This document shows positions 25,544-33,147 of a stretch of 37,241 nt of DNA, piece after piece (the first letter of the stretch is position 1; the number at the start of each line of letters is the position of its first letter). This stretch comes from Bacteroidales bacterium. GTDB taxonomy: Bacteria; Bacteroidota; Bacteroidia; Bacteroidales; UBA932. The stretch spans positions 1 through 37,241 of the forward strand of contig JAGABI010000063.1 in NCBI GenBank assembly GCA_017614715.1, in the 5' to 3' direction. The notes beneath the pieces are model-generated. The model was not told the origin of the DNA, ran no database searches, and was given only the letters and a program-made list of their open reading frames with translations. The translations under genes were made by a program, and so were the position numbers.

Positions 25544-26803
25544 ATGAAACTAACAAATATACTGTGCGCCATCGCCTTTTGCATAATCCTCCCGCTTGCC
25601 TGCTGCTGTGGCAAGCCTGCTCCGGATAATCCCAACGACAAAGATGACCCGACCCCTCCGGTAAACCAGAAAGAGTATGTTGAGGCTGCCGAGATGCCGA
25701 TACTTGCGTGGTATAGCATACCCCCCGCCTATGCAACCCTGGACCGTTATAAGGAACTCAAGAACGCAGGTTTCACCATAAACTTTTCTCACATCTATTC
25801 CCTCAAAGATGCGCTCCAGTCTCTTGATTTGGCACAGCAGGCGGGAATAAAGGTAATGTTCATGTGTCCTGAATTGGAAACCGACACGGAGAACGTGGTG
25901 AATCAGGTCAAGAATCACCCCGCGTTATGCGGTTATTTTCTGCGCGACGAGCCCAACAATGCCGCCCTTCCTAATCTGGCAGCATGGGCTGACCGCATAA
26001 GGGCAGCGGACCCCAACCATGAGATATACCTCAACCTTTTCCCCAATTATGTGGATGATGAGACCTTGGGTTCTACTTATGAAGAACACGTTAAGCTTTT
26101 CACAAAGACAGTCAAGACCACCATGCTCTCTTTTGACCATTACCCAGTGATGGAAGGCGGCATTGTACGCAACGGCTGGTGGGCCAATTTAGAGGTAATA
26201 TCCCGCGAAGCTGCTGCGGCTGGCCTTCCGATGTGGGCTTTCGCCCTCTCCACGGCGCATAAACCTTATCCGGTCGCCACTCTGGCGTCGCTAAGGCTTC
26301 AACTATACACCGACCTTGCCTACGGCGCCCAGTGCCTGCAATATTTCACCTATTGGTGTCCCACCCCCGGCACTTGGGACTTTCATGACGCGCCCATTGC
26401 AGAGGATGGAACAAAAACCGCCGTTTACGACATTGTGAAGTCTATGAACAAGGAGATACAGGCTCGCGCTGGGATATTTGTAGGGTGTAAGGTTAACAAG
26501 GTTTATCACACCGGCAGTGAGATTCCCTACGGTGTAACTGAACTCCCCAGTCCGCTTCCGGAACCGCTCAAGAGTCTTGACACCAAGGGCGGAGAAACAT
26601 TGGTTTCGTTCATCGAAAAAGGTGATTATCAATATATAATGTTGGTGAACCACTCGCACGTGCTCGAATTCGATTACAGCATCTCCTTTACCAAAGACGT
26701 CGCGCAGGTTTATGCAGACGGCTCCATTGTCAATATTCCCGGCCGTAACGCCAACCGGCACCTGGACCCGGGCGACTGCGCTATCTTCCGGCTGAAGAAA
26801 TAA
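25544..26803 (+). CDS. Glycoside-hydrolase-like TIM-barrel lipoprotein
   Basis: Predicted outer-membrane or surface lipoprotein of 419 residues; signal peptide with three consecutive Cys at 20-22 (LACCCG), and an acidic stretch after them (DNPNDKDDP) of the sort linked to surface export in Bacteroidetes. The body reads like a (beta/alpha)8 glycosidase: PILAWYSIPP near 52, FSHIYSL, CGYFLRDEPNNA with Glu136 as candidate acid/base, LSFDHYPVM near 196-203, and LQYFTYWCPTPGTWDF near 265-280, followed by a small C-terminal beta domain ending DCAIFRLKK. I do not recognise the CAZy family. There is no SusCD pair beside it, so its substrate is unknown. It lies just after the par cassette. Confidence 0.75.
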   Translation: MKLTNILCAIAFCIILPLACCCGKPAPDNPNDKDDPTPPVNQKEYVEAAEMPILAWYSIPPAYATLDRYKELKNAGFTINFSHIYSLKDALQSLDLAQQAGIKVMFMCPELETDTENVVNQVKNHPALCGYFLRDEPNNAALPNLAAWADRIRAADPNHEIYLNLFPNYVDDETLGSTYEEHVKLFTKTVKTTMLSFDHYPVMEGGIVRNGWWANLEVISREAAAAGLPMWAFALSTAHKPYPVATLASLRLQLYTDLAYGAQCLQYFTYWCPTPGTWDFHDAPIAEDGTKTAVYDIVKSMNKEIQARAGIFVGCKVNKVYHTGSEIPYGVTELPSPLPEPLKSLDTKGGETLVSFIEKGDYQYIMLVNHSHVLEFDYSISFTKDVAQVYADGSIVNIPGRNANRHLDPGDCAIFRLKK

Positions 26804-26804
26804 G

Positions 26805-26829
26805 TGACGGCCACAGTACTTGGCTGTCA
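26805..26829. terminator. Hairpin between converging genes
   Basis: A stem of about 9 bp (TGACGGCCA/TGGCTGTCA, one G-T pair) with a seven-base loop overlaps the esterase stop codon and starts just after the lipoprotein stop. T-tails are weak on both strands, so bidirectional termination is only probable. Confidence 0.5.
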
Positions 26830-27723
26830 GTCAAAATATTCATCGAAGGTAAATTCTTCTGGCTGAATGATCAGGCTGTCGGGAATATTTAGCGGCCGAC
26901 GGGCAGGGTGGAAGTCTTTTCTGGGTGGATCGCTGATTATGACTTTGCCTTTTGGATTCCAGTTGCGGTATGCGTTCTGCATGAGATTGTCGTTCAAATG
27001 GAAGGGTTCAGAGATGGTTCTGTTGTCAAGGGAATGCCTGAACAGCCACTCGTAGGTTTCAGGAAGATAAAAGATGCGTGCAAGGGCCCCATGGTCGTAG
27101 TTCTGCATCCAGTCATAATAGAGCAGGGGTGTATCTCCAAATTTGTGCATATTATTGACAACCGCTTTTGACTGGGATATGCTTACATGCTGGTCTTCAG
27201 TGCCATGAATTATCCACAAGGGGACGCGTCTGAGACCGTCGCAGGAGACCAGTGTAGTGCCGCCGCACAAACCCATCGCTGCAGCAACTTTGTCGGGATA
27301 GGTTCCGGCATAATCTAACGTACCGTAGCCGCCAAGGCTCATCCCCAGTATGTAAACCCGGTTGCGGTCACCATTGAACCGCTCCATGACCCATTCCAAA
27401 ACGTTATCCACTTTTCGCGGAACCCAGGCGGAACCCGGGTTCTGGGGGGCGATTACAAGCGCCGGGATGTCCCGCCCGCGTTTGATGGCATCCAGAGGGC
27501 CGTATCGTAGAACCCGGTATAAATCTTTGCCGCAGAGACTGCGTCCGTGGAGGAAAATGAGCACGGGCAGGTCGGTGGACAGTGTGTCGTATCCGGCCGG
27601 GACGGAGAGCCAGAAATTGTAGCCGTCGGGCACCGAATCGCGGTATGCGATAAATTCCTGGGCGCGTGCAGAAACACTCCCAAAGGCAAACAACAGTATA
27701 AGAATTGCCAGAAAACGTCTCAT
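26827..27723 (-). CDS. Secreted alpha/beta-hydrolase (esterase-like)
   Basis: Predicted exported serine hydrolase of 298 residues. The signal peptide is cleaved after ARA at about residue 21. The fold is clear: LPVLIFLHGRSLCGKD (oxyanion region, HG at 59-60), GMSLGG with nucleophile Ser129, IIHGTED with Asp177, and YDHG with His211. This resembles the phospholipase/carboxylesterase and poly-ester/feruloyl-esterase groups (Esterase D-like). A C-terminal tail of about 70 residues after the catalytic His is less conserved and may cap the site. The start is two bases from the end of the ThiL-like gene, so the two are cotranscribed. Substrate unknown. Confidence 0.85.
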   Translation of the reverse strand: MRRFLAILILLFAFGSVSARAQEFIAYRDSVPDGYNFWLSVPAGYDTLSTDLPVLIFLHGRSLCGKDLYRVLRYGPLDAIKRGRDIPALVIAPQNPGSAWVPRKVDNVLEWVMERFNGDRNRVYILGMSLGGYGTLDYAGTYPDKVAAAMGLCGGTTLVSCDGLRRVPLWIIHGTEDQHVSISQSKAVVNNMHKFGDTPLLYYDWMQNYDHGALARIFYLPETYEWLFRHSLDNRTISEPFHLNDNLMQNAYRNWNPKGKVIISDPPRKDFHPARRPLNIPDSLIIQPEEFTFDEYFD

Positions 27724-27724
27724 C

Positions 27725-28723
27725 CTACAGCTCCTTCAGCGGCAGTTCGGCGCCGTCGGGGGTGACCAGGACGGCTCCGGCGTCGGCATGGCAGAGGTGA
27801 CCGATTACATCAAAGGTCTGGATCTCTTTGTGGAAGGCCTCGAACTGGTCTATCGGGAGGGTGAATATAACCCGGTAGTCGTCGCCGCCGTTGATTGCGG
27901 CGGTCACGGCGTCGATGCCTATCTCGTCGGCCAAGGCAAAGGTTTCGGAGGCGATGGGGATGAGGTCCAGGTAGATTTTGGCGCCGAATCCGGTGCGGGA
28001 GCAGAGCGTGTGCACGGCATCGGCAAGGCCGCGGGAATCGAATACGCCGGCAGAGGGGTAGAAGCCGCCGCGGACAAACCGGTCAATAGTGCCTGCCGGA
28101 ATCTCCGGGCAGAGATATTGGCTCAGCAGGTATTTGTATTTGGAGAGGTCGGGCTGTTTGGCGTTGGCCTCTCCGGCTGCAAGAAATGCCCCTTTCTCGC
28201 GCTCCAGCACGTGCTGGCCCATGTAGGCCGCGCCCACATTGCCGCTCAGGCATATCAAATCCATGTTGGCCGGAGCCGGACGGGATGAAGCCATTTTGCG
28301 GGTCTGTGTGCCGGTGGCGACCAGGCTGATTTGCAGACCGTTGATGGATGGCGCCAGTTGCAGGTGCAGCGCCTTCAGGGAATGCTCTTTAGCGGCAGCG
28401 AGCACCCCGCTCCAGAAATCGGCGATATCTTCAAACGCAAAGTGCGACGATACGCCCAGCACCATGCTCAGCGCCTTTGGCCTGTAGAAAGCGGCGTAGA
28501 TATCTCCCAGCGCATTCACTACGGCCTTGTAACCTAGGTGTTTGAGCGGATGGTAAACGAGGTCGAAATCGACCCCCTGCATCATCATTTTGTGGGTGGC
28601 GATGCCTTCAGAAAGGTCAATCGGGTCGATGTTGGTGAATCCGGAGCCCTCGAAGAGGCGCTTGATGGCCTGCTCGCGGCCGATTTCTGAGAATTCTGTG
28701 CGCTTGGTGTTCTGCTCTTCCAT
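27725..28723 (-). CDS. ThiL-like (AIR synthase-related) protein lacking the catalytic motifs
   Basis: Homologue of thiamine-monophosphate kinase, 332 residues, that aligns along the full ThiL fold: VDFDLVYHPLKHLGYKAVVN (51-70), LICLSGNVGAAYMGQHVLERE (156-176) and AINGGDDYRVIFT (277-288) are all typical. The residues that bind Mg-ATP and substrate are gone. The GDDAAV motif expected near 33-38 is absent, TTDxxxEGVHFD reads THKMMMQGVDFD, the VGGDTT segment near 118-124 reads ALHLQLA, and DISDG near 227-233 reads VFDSRG. It is therefore probably a pseudoenzyme rather than a working kinase; a regulatory or scaffold role is possible but unknown. The reading frame is intact, so this is not simple decay. 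It is divergent from sufB across 40 bases. Confidence 0.8.
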   Translation of the reverse strand: MEEQNTKRTEFSEIGREQAIKRLFEGSGFTNIDPIDLSEGIATHKMMMQGVDFDLVYHPLKHLGYKAVVNALGDIYAAFYRPKALSMVLGVSSHFAFEDIADFWSGVLAAAKEHSLKALHLQLAPSINGLQISLVATGTQTRKMASSRPAPANMDLICLSGNVGAAYMGQHVLEREKGAFLAAGEANAKQPDLSKYKYLLSQYLCPEIPAGTIDRFVRGGFYPSAGVFDSRGLADAVHTLCSRTGFGAKIYLDLIPIASETFALADEIGIDAVTAAINGGDDYRVIFTLPIDQFEAFHKEIQTFDVIGHLCHADAGAVLVTPDGAELPLKEL

Positions 28724-28756
28724 ATTGCAAAAGTAATGATAAAATGGCTAACTTTG
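28724..28756 (+). promoter_or_regulatory. Promoter of the suf operon
   Basis: ATTG (28724-28727) and TAACTTTG (28749-28756) are separated by 21 bases, matching the Bacteroidetes consensus. Only seven bases separate the box from the sufB ATG, so the mRNA leader is at most a few bases. Confidence 0.65.
28728..28735 (-). promoter_or_regulatory. -7 box for the ThiL-like gene, leaderless
   Basis: Minus strand TACTTTTG, a perfect match, ends four bases before the ATG, so transcription would begin at the start codon itself. It overlaps the spacer of the suf promoter on the other strand. No TTG lies at the -33 distance. Confidence 0.5.
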
Positions 28757-28763
28757 TCCCTAT

Positions 28764-30200
28764 ATGGCAGAAAAAGAGGACATACTCTCCGGCCTTGCAA
28801 ATGCCGAATACTCAGAGGGGTTCACTACCGATATCGAGCAGGAGTTCTTCCCGAAAGGGCTGAATGAGGATATCGTGCGTGCCATCTCAGAGCGCAAAAA
28901 CGAGCCCGCCTGGATGCTGGAGTTCCGTCTGAATGCCTTTCGCAAGTGGCAGGCTATGGAGATGCCCTCCTGGGGCCATCTGACCATCCCGCCCATCGAC
29001 TTTCAGGACATCATCTATTTTGCTGCCCCAAAGCCGCCCAAAAAGCGCGAGGAGGTTGATCCGGAGCTGGTGAAAACCTTTGACAAGCTGGGTATTCCGC
29101 TGCACGAGCGCGATGCCCTGAGCGGAGTGGCGGTGGATGCCGTGTTCGATTCGGTCTCTGTAAAAACCACTTTCCAGAAGACTCTGGCTGAGAAGGGGAT
29201 CATTTTCTGCCCGTTCTCCGAGGCGGTACAGAATCATCCGGAGCTGGTGCGCAAATACCTGGCAAAGGTGGTGCCCCCGGGCGACAATTACTTTGCCGCC
29301 CTAAACAGCGCGGTGTTCAGCGACGGCTCTTTCTGCTATATCCCCAAAGGGGTCCGCTGCCCGATGGAACTCTCCAGTTACTTCCGCATCAATGCGCGCA
29401 ACATCGGACAGTTTGAGCGGACGCTGATTGTGGCTGACGAGGGCTCTTATGTGAGCTATCTGGAGGGGTGCACGGCCCCTATGCGTGATGAAAACCAGTT
29501 GCATGCGGCAATAGTGGAAATCATTGTGGAGAAGGACGCCGAGGTGAAGTACTCCACCGTGCAGAACTGGTATCCGGGTGACAAGCAGGGCAGGGGAGGC
29601 ATCTTTAATTTTGTGACCAAGCGCGGCCTGTGCCGCGGAGAAAACAGCCGCCTTTTCTGGACGCAGGTAGAGACGGGCAGCGCCATCACCTGGAAATATC
29701 CCAGCACCATCTTGCGCGGCGACGGCAGCCTCTCGGAATTCTATTCCGTGGCGCTGACCAACAACTATCAGCAGGCCGACACCGGCACCAAGATGGTACA
29801 CATAGGCAAGAATACCGTAAGCCGCATCGTGAGCAAGGGCATCAGTGCGGGCCAGAGCCAGAACAGCTACCGCGGCCTGGTGAAGGTTGCCGCAGGCGCA
29901 AGCGGCGTGCGCAACCATTCGCAGTGCGACTCGCTGCTGATTGGCGACAAATGCGGCGCGCACACCTTCCCGGTGATTGAGTGCGCCAATGGCGGGGCGA
30001 TTTTGGAGCATGAGGCGACAACCTCTAAAATAAGTGACGAACAGTTGTTCTACCTGCGCCAGCGCGGCATCAGCGAAGAGGATGCGGTGGCGCTGATTGT
30101 GGGCGGATATGCCTCCGACGTGCTCAAGCGGCTCCCCATGGAGTTTGCCATAGAGGCCCGCCGGCTGTTAAGTGTTAACCTAGAGGGTAGTGTAGGATAA
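28764..30200 (+). CDS. sufB: Fe-S cluster assembly protein SufB
   Basis: Core scaffold subunit of the SufBCD complex on which Fe-S clusters are assembled in the cytoplasm. The 478 residues cover the full length of the family, from an N-terminal helical region to the beta-helix core. Conserved segments include [48 protein letters not shown] and, near the end, [22 protein letters not shown], which holds the Cys thought to be the key persulfide/cluster residue in E. coli SufB, then the typical [27 protein letters not shown] tail. It is the first gene of the suf operon and shares one base with the following pnuC-type gene (TAATG). Confidence 0.97.
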   Translation: MAEKEDILSGLANAEYSEGFTTDIEQEFFPKGLNEDIVRAISERKNEPAWMLEFRLNAFRKWQAMEMPSWGHLTIPPIDFQDIIYFAAPKPPKKREEVDPELVKTFDKLGIPLHERDALSGVAVDAVFDSVSVKTTFQKTLAEKGIIFCPFSEAVQNHPELVRKYLAKVVPPGDNYFAALNSAVFSDGSFCYIPKGVRCPMELSSYFRINARNIGQFERTLIVADEGSYVSYLEGCTAPMRDENQLHAAIVEIIVEKDAEVKYSTVQNWYPGDKQGRGGIFNFVTKRGLCRGENSRLFWTQVETGSAITWKYPSTILRGDGSLSEFYSVALTNNYQQADTGTKMVHIGKNTVSRIVSKGISAGQSQNSYRGLVKVAAGASGVRNHSQCDSLLIGDKCGAHTFPVIECANGGAILEHEATTSKISDEQLFYLRQRGISEEDAVALIVGGYASDVLKRLPMEFAIEARRLLSVNLEGSVG

Positions 30201-30826
30201 TGGATTGGATCAATTATACATTGTTTAACCTCGGTGGCACGCCTGTGCCGCTGATAGATTTGATATCGTCTGTACTGGGGCTGACCTGCGTTTTTCTTGC
30301 GGGCCGCAACTCCAAGTACAACTTCTGGGTGGGCTACCTCTATACGGCGGCGCTTTTCCTGTTGTTCTGGAACAAGAACCTGTACGCTTCGCTGTTTCTG
30401 CAGCCCATCTCGCTGACAATCAACATAATCGGTCACTGGCGCTGGACCCATCCCAGGAAGGAGGAGGAGAGCAGCAAGGGCGATTTGAAGGTGACACAGC
30501 TCACCGCCCAGCAGCGCGTTTTGAGCGCTGTGGTGGTGCTGCTGCTTTCGGCCGCCTGGGGCTGGCTGCTCAACACGGTGCTGCCCAACGATCCGCATCC
30601 GTATCTCGACACCATTGTCACGGTGCTGATACTCTACGCACAGTTGCTCTCTGCTCTCAAGAAGTGGGACTGCTGGATTGTATGGCTGCTGGTGAACATC
30701 ACCCAGATTATCCTGCATGTCTCTGTGGGCCATGTGTTCATGCCAATTGTCTGCGGGCTCTATCTGGTCAACGGCATATGGTCGCTGGTGAGCTGGCGGA
30801 AACTGTATAATAAGGAAAACAAATAA
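30200..30826 (+). CDS. PnuC-family transporter (nicotinamide riboside or thiamine)
   Basis: Integral membrane protein of 208 residues with about seven hydrophobic helices. Family patterns: VGYLYTAALFLLFWNKNLYASLFLQPI, INIIGHWRW, then after a hydrophilic loop TVLILYAQLLSALKKWDCWIVWLLVNI and MPIVCGLYLVNGIWSLVSWRKL. PnuC proteins import nicotinamide riboside by facilitated diffusion; the close relative PnuT imports thiamine, and Bacteroidetes carry both. The position is odd: it overlaps sufB by one base and ends three bases before sufC, so it is a built-in part of the suf operon. The ThiL-like neighbour could favour thiamine, but that is speculative. Substrate cannot be read from sequence alone. 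Confidence 0.85.
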   Translation: MDWINYTLFNLGGTPVPLIDLISSVLGLTCVFLAGRNSKYNFWVGYLYTAALFLLFWNKNLYASLFLQPISLTINIIGHWRWTHPRKEEESSKGDLKVTQLTAQQRVLSAVVVLLLSAAWGWLLNTVLPNDPHPYLDTIVTVLILYAQLLSALKKWDCWIVWLLVNITQIILHVSVGHVFMPIVCGLYLVNGIWSLVSWRKLYNKENK

Positions 30827-30829
30827 CGT

Positions 30830-31591
30830 ATGATTGATATATTACTGGAAGTCAAAAATCTGCACGCCAACGCGGGCGACCGCGAGATACTCAGGGGGAT
30901 TAACCTGAGCGTGGGTCGCGGCGAGGTGCATGCTATCATGGGCCCCAACGGAGCCGGTAAAAGTACGCTCTCGGGCGTGCTGGCAGGCAAACCGGGCTAT
31001 GAAATCACCGCCGGCGAGGTGACATTTGACGGCTCCCCGCTGCTGGAGATGTCGCCGGAAGAGCGCTCCTGGGCGGGTATTTTCCTCGGGTTCCAGTATC
31101 CGACCGAGATCCCCGGCGTGACCAATACAATGATGCTCAAAAGTGCGTTGGCGGCTCATCGCAAGGCAAAGGGGCTGGGCGAACTCTCCGGTGCGGATTT
31201 CCTTAAACTGGTTAACAGCAAACTCTCGCTGGTCGGGATGGACCGCAGTTTTCTCTCCCGCGGAGTGAATGTAGGTTTTTCCGGGGGCGAAAAAAAGCGC
31301 AACGAGGTGCTGCAAATGGCCGTCCTGGAGCCGCAGTTGGCAATTCTGGACGAGACCGACAGCGGTCTGGATGTGGACGCGCTGAGGATTGTGGGAGAAG
31401 GGGTGAACAGTCTGCGCACAAAGGAAAACGCCTTTATTGTGATAACTCATTATCAGCGCCTGCTCAGTTATATTGTGCCCGATGTGATACATGTTTTGTA
31501 TAACGGACGGATAATACTCACCGGCGGCCGCGAGCTGGCTCTTGAAATCGAAGCAAAAGGATACGATTGGATTATCAGGGAAAATGGATAG
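30830..31591 (+). CDS. sufC: Fe-S cluster assembly ATPase SufC
   Basis: ABC-type ATPase that drives conformational change of the SufBCD complex. The 253 residues include Walker A (GPNGAGKSTLSG, about 38-49), the Q-loop FLGFQYPTEIPGV typical of SufC, the signature motif GFSGGEKKRNEVLQ near 148-161, Walker B (LAILDETDSGLD near 169-180) and the switch His in VITHYQRLL. Everything expected is present. It begins three bases after the pnuC-type gene and overlaps sufD by eight bases. Confidence 0.97.
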   Translation: MIDILLEVKNLHANAGDREILRGINLSVGRGEVHAIMGPNGAGKSTLSGVLAGKPGYEITAGEVTFDGSPLLEMSPEERSWAGIFLGFQYPTEIPGVTNTMMLKSALAAHRKAKGLGELSGADFLKLVNSKLSLVGMDRSFLSRGVNVGFSGGEKKRNEVLQMAVLEPQLAILDETDSGLDVDALRIVGEGVNSLRTKENAFIVITHYQRLLSYIVPDVIHVLYNGRIILTGGRELALEIEAKGYDWIIRENG

Positions 31592-32228
31592 ATTAACCAT
31601 CGGCAAGGGTATCACCAGGAGCGAAACACTCCTTCTAAGGGGCGGCGAAAGTCGCGCCTGGGACATCACTGTCTGCAGCGGAGCGTCGCTTTCCCTGGTG
31701 ATAATTGCGCTGCCGGGTGGGGTGGGTAAGATAGATTGCGACATTGCCGTGCAATTTGAAGGGGAGGGGGGTGAGTGCCAGCTTAAAGGTCTGTATCTGG
31801 CAGGAGGCTCATCCAACGTCAATATCAAGGTTAACATTGTGCATAACTGGCCAAACTGCATCAGCCGCCAGCTGTTCAAAGGGATTGTGGCAGAGCGGGC
31901 GCGCACACTCTTCTTTGGCCTGATAATGGTGCCAGAAAAGTGCATCGGCACCGAGGCTTATCAGGAGAACCACAACCTGCTGCTCTCCGACGAATGCATC
32001 GCGCAGAGCCTGCCGCAGCTGGAGATTTATGCGGATGATGTAAAGTGCAGCCACGGCGCCACCTTTGGCCGCCTGGGCGACGAAGAGCTTTTTTATATGC
32101 GCAGCCGCGGCATTCCTCTGGATGAGGCTCGCCGCCTTCAGATGGTGGCATTTGCCGGCGAAGTGCTTGAAGGATTGCCAGAAGAGACTGTGTCAGAGGC
32201 GCTAACCGCTCTTGAAATGTTGGTATAA
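31584..32228 (+). CDS. sufD: Short SufD-like Fe-S assembly protein
   Basis: The ATG at 31584 overlaps the sufC end by eight bases and gives 214 residues, about half the usual SufD length of 420-450. What remains is the beta-helix core and C-terminus: LQFEGEGGECQLKGLYLAGGS-like strands, ISRQLFKGIVAERARTLFFGLIMVPEKC, QENHNLLLSDECIAQSLPQLEIYADDVKCSHGATFGRLG with the conserved His (E. coli His360 region), and ELFYMRSRGIPLDEARRLQMVAFAGEVLEGLP. The N-terminal helical domain is missing, and there is no room for it upstream because sufC is intact. Since the key residues persist, it probably still pairs with SufB. An in-frame ATG at 31542 lies inside sufC and is unlikely to be the start. Confidence 0.88.
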   Translation: MDRLTIGKGITRSETLLLRGGESRAWDITVCSGASLSLVIIALPGGVGKIDCDIAVQFEGEGGECQLKGLYLAGGSSNVNIKVNIVHNWPNCISRQLFKGIVAERARTLFFGLIMVPEKCIGTEAYQENHNLLLSDECIAQSLPQLEIYADDVKCSHGATFGRLGDEELFYMRSRGIPLDEARRLQMVAFAGEVLEGLPEETVSEALTALEMLV

Positions 32229-32252
32229 TTTTATAGAAAAATATATTTTATC

Positions 32253-33119
32253 ATGAAAACAACCGGTATTAACAGTGTTCTGGCGCTGGGTTTGGCGCTG
32301 GCTATAATGATGATTATGCCTGCCTGCAAGGGTGGCAGTAAAAAGGCTCAGGAGGCAGCCCCCGAAGAGGCAACGGCTGTCGCCGGGGTAGAGACCAAAG
32401 ATTTTACCGTGAATGGCGTCACCTTCAAGATGGTAAAGGTTGAGGGCGGCACTTTCACCATGGGCGCAACCCCGGAGCAGGGGACTGAGGCCCAGATGAA
32501 TGAGAAGCCGGCTCACGAAGTCACCGTCGGAGATTTCTGGATTGGACAGACAGAGGTCACCCAGGAGCTTTGGCAGGCCGTTACAGACTATAACCCCTCT
32601 TACACCCGTTGGCCTCAATGTCCCGTGGACAAGGTCAGCTGGCAGGAGTGCAAGAGCTTTGTAGAGTCGCTGGAGGAGCTCACCGGCCTTAAGTTCCGCC
32701 TCCCTACCGAGGCAGAATGGGAGTATGCAGCCCGCGGCGGCAAATTGAGCAAAGGCTTCAAATATGCCGGCAGCGACAATCTGGAAGAGGTTGCCTGGTA
32801 TGTGGCCAATGCAGAAGAAAAATCGCATCCCGTGGCCAGCAAGAAACCCAACGAGCTTGGTCTTTACGATATGAGCGGCAATGTGTACGAGTGGTGCGAA
32901 GACAAGTATCTGATGTATGACGGCTCCGAGCCCCAGTATTCCCAAAAGATGCTCAAGAGCGACAAGAAGCGGGAATTCCACATTGAGCGCGGCGGCTGCT
33001 GGAACTACGGCCCCACTATGTGCCGCAACACCTACCGCCACGCCGGCAACTATACCCATATGTACGCCTACGACGGCCTCCGTCTGGCGCTTACTTCAAC
33101 CGAAGGAGCCGCAAAATAG
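32253..33119 (+). CDS. SUMF1/formylglycine-generating-enzyme-like lipoprotein
   Basis: Predicted lipoprotein of 288 residues (signal peptide, lipidated Cys25 in PAC). The rest is a SUMF1-type domain: GGTFTMGATPEQG (65-77), VTVGDFWIGQTEVTQELWQAV, PVDKVSWQECKSF, FRLPTEAEWEYAARGG (148-163), GLYDMSGNVYEWCED (203-216) and a C-terminal DGLRLAL. True formylglycine-generating enzymes carry a catalytic Cys pair in the form GGSYxCxxxxC. Here the segment reads GGCWNYGPTMC (247-257): the distal Cys257 is kept but the proximal position is Tyr, so sulfatase activation is unlikely. Related proteins with this fold have other or unknown roles. It lies 24 bases after sufD and 28 before uxaC. Confidence 0.85.
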   Translation: MKTTGINSVLALGLALAIMMIMPACKGGSKKAQEAAPEEATAVAGVETKDFTVNGVTFKMVKVEGGTFTMGATPEQGTEAQMNEKPAHEVTVGDFWIGQTEVTQELWQAVTDYNPSYTRWPQCPVDKVSWQECKSFVESLEELTGLKFRLPTEAEWEYAARGGKLSKGFKYAGSDNLEEVAWYVANAEEKSHPVASKKPNELGLYDMSGNVYEWCEDKYLMYDGSEPQYSQKMLKSDKKREFHIERGGCWNYGPTMCRNTYRHAGNYTHMYAYDGLRLALTSTEGAAK

Positions 33120-33147
33120 CATCGATCATTATAAACTTTTTCGAGAT

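Noticed and set aside
32229-32252. Another iteron of the par cassette between sufD and the FGE-like gene
   Set aside because: TTTATAGAAAAATATATTTTA resembles the repeat but is an imperfect AT-rich leader with no nearby par gene.
32917-33147. Upstream extension of uxaC by 77 codons
   Set aside because: The extra residues lie inside the preceding gene and look unlike UxaC, which begins at 33148 in all the family features seen.
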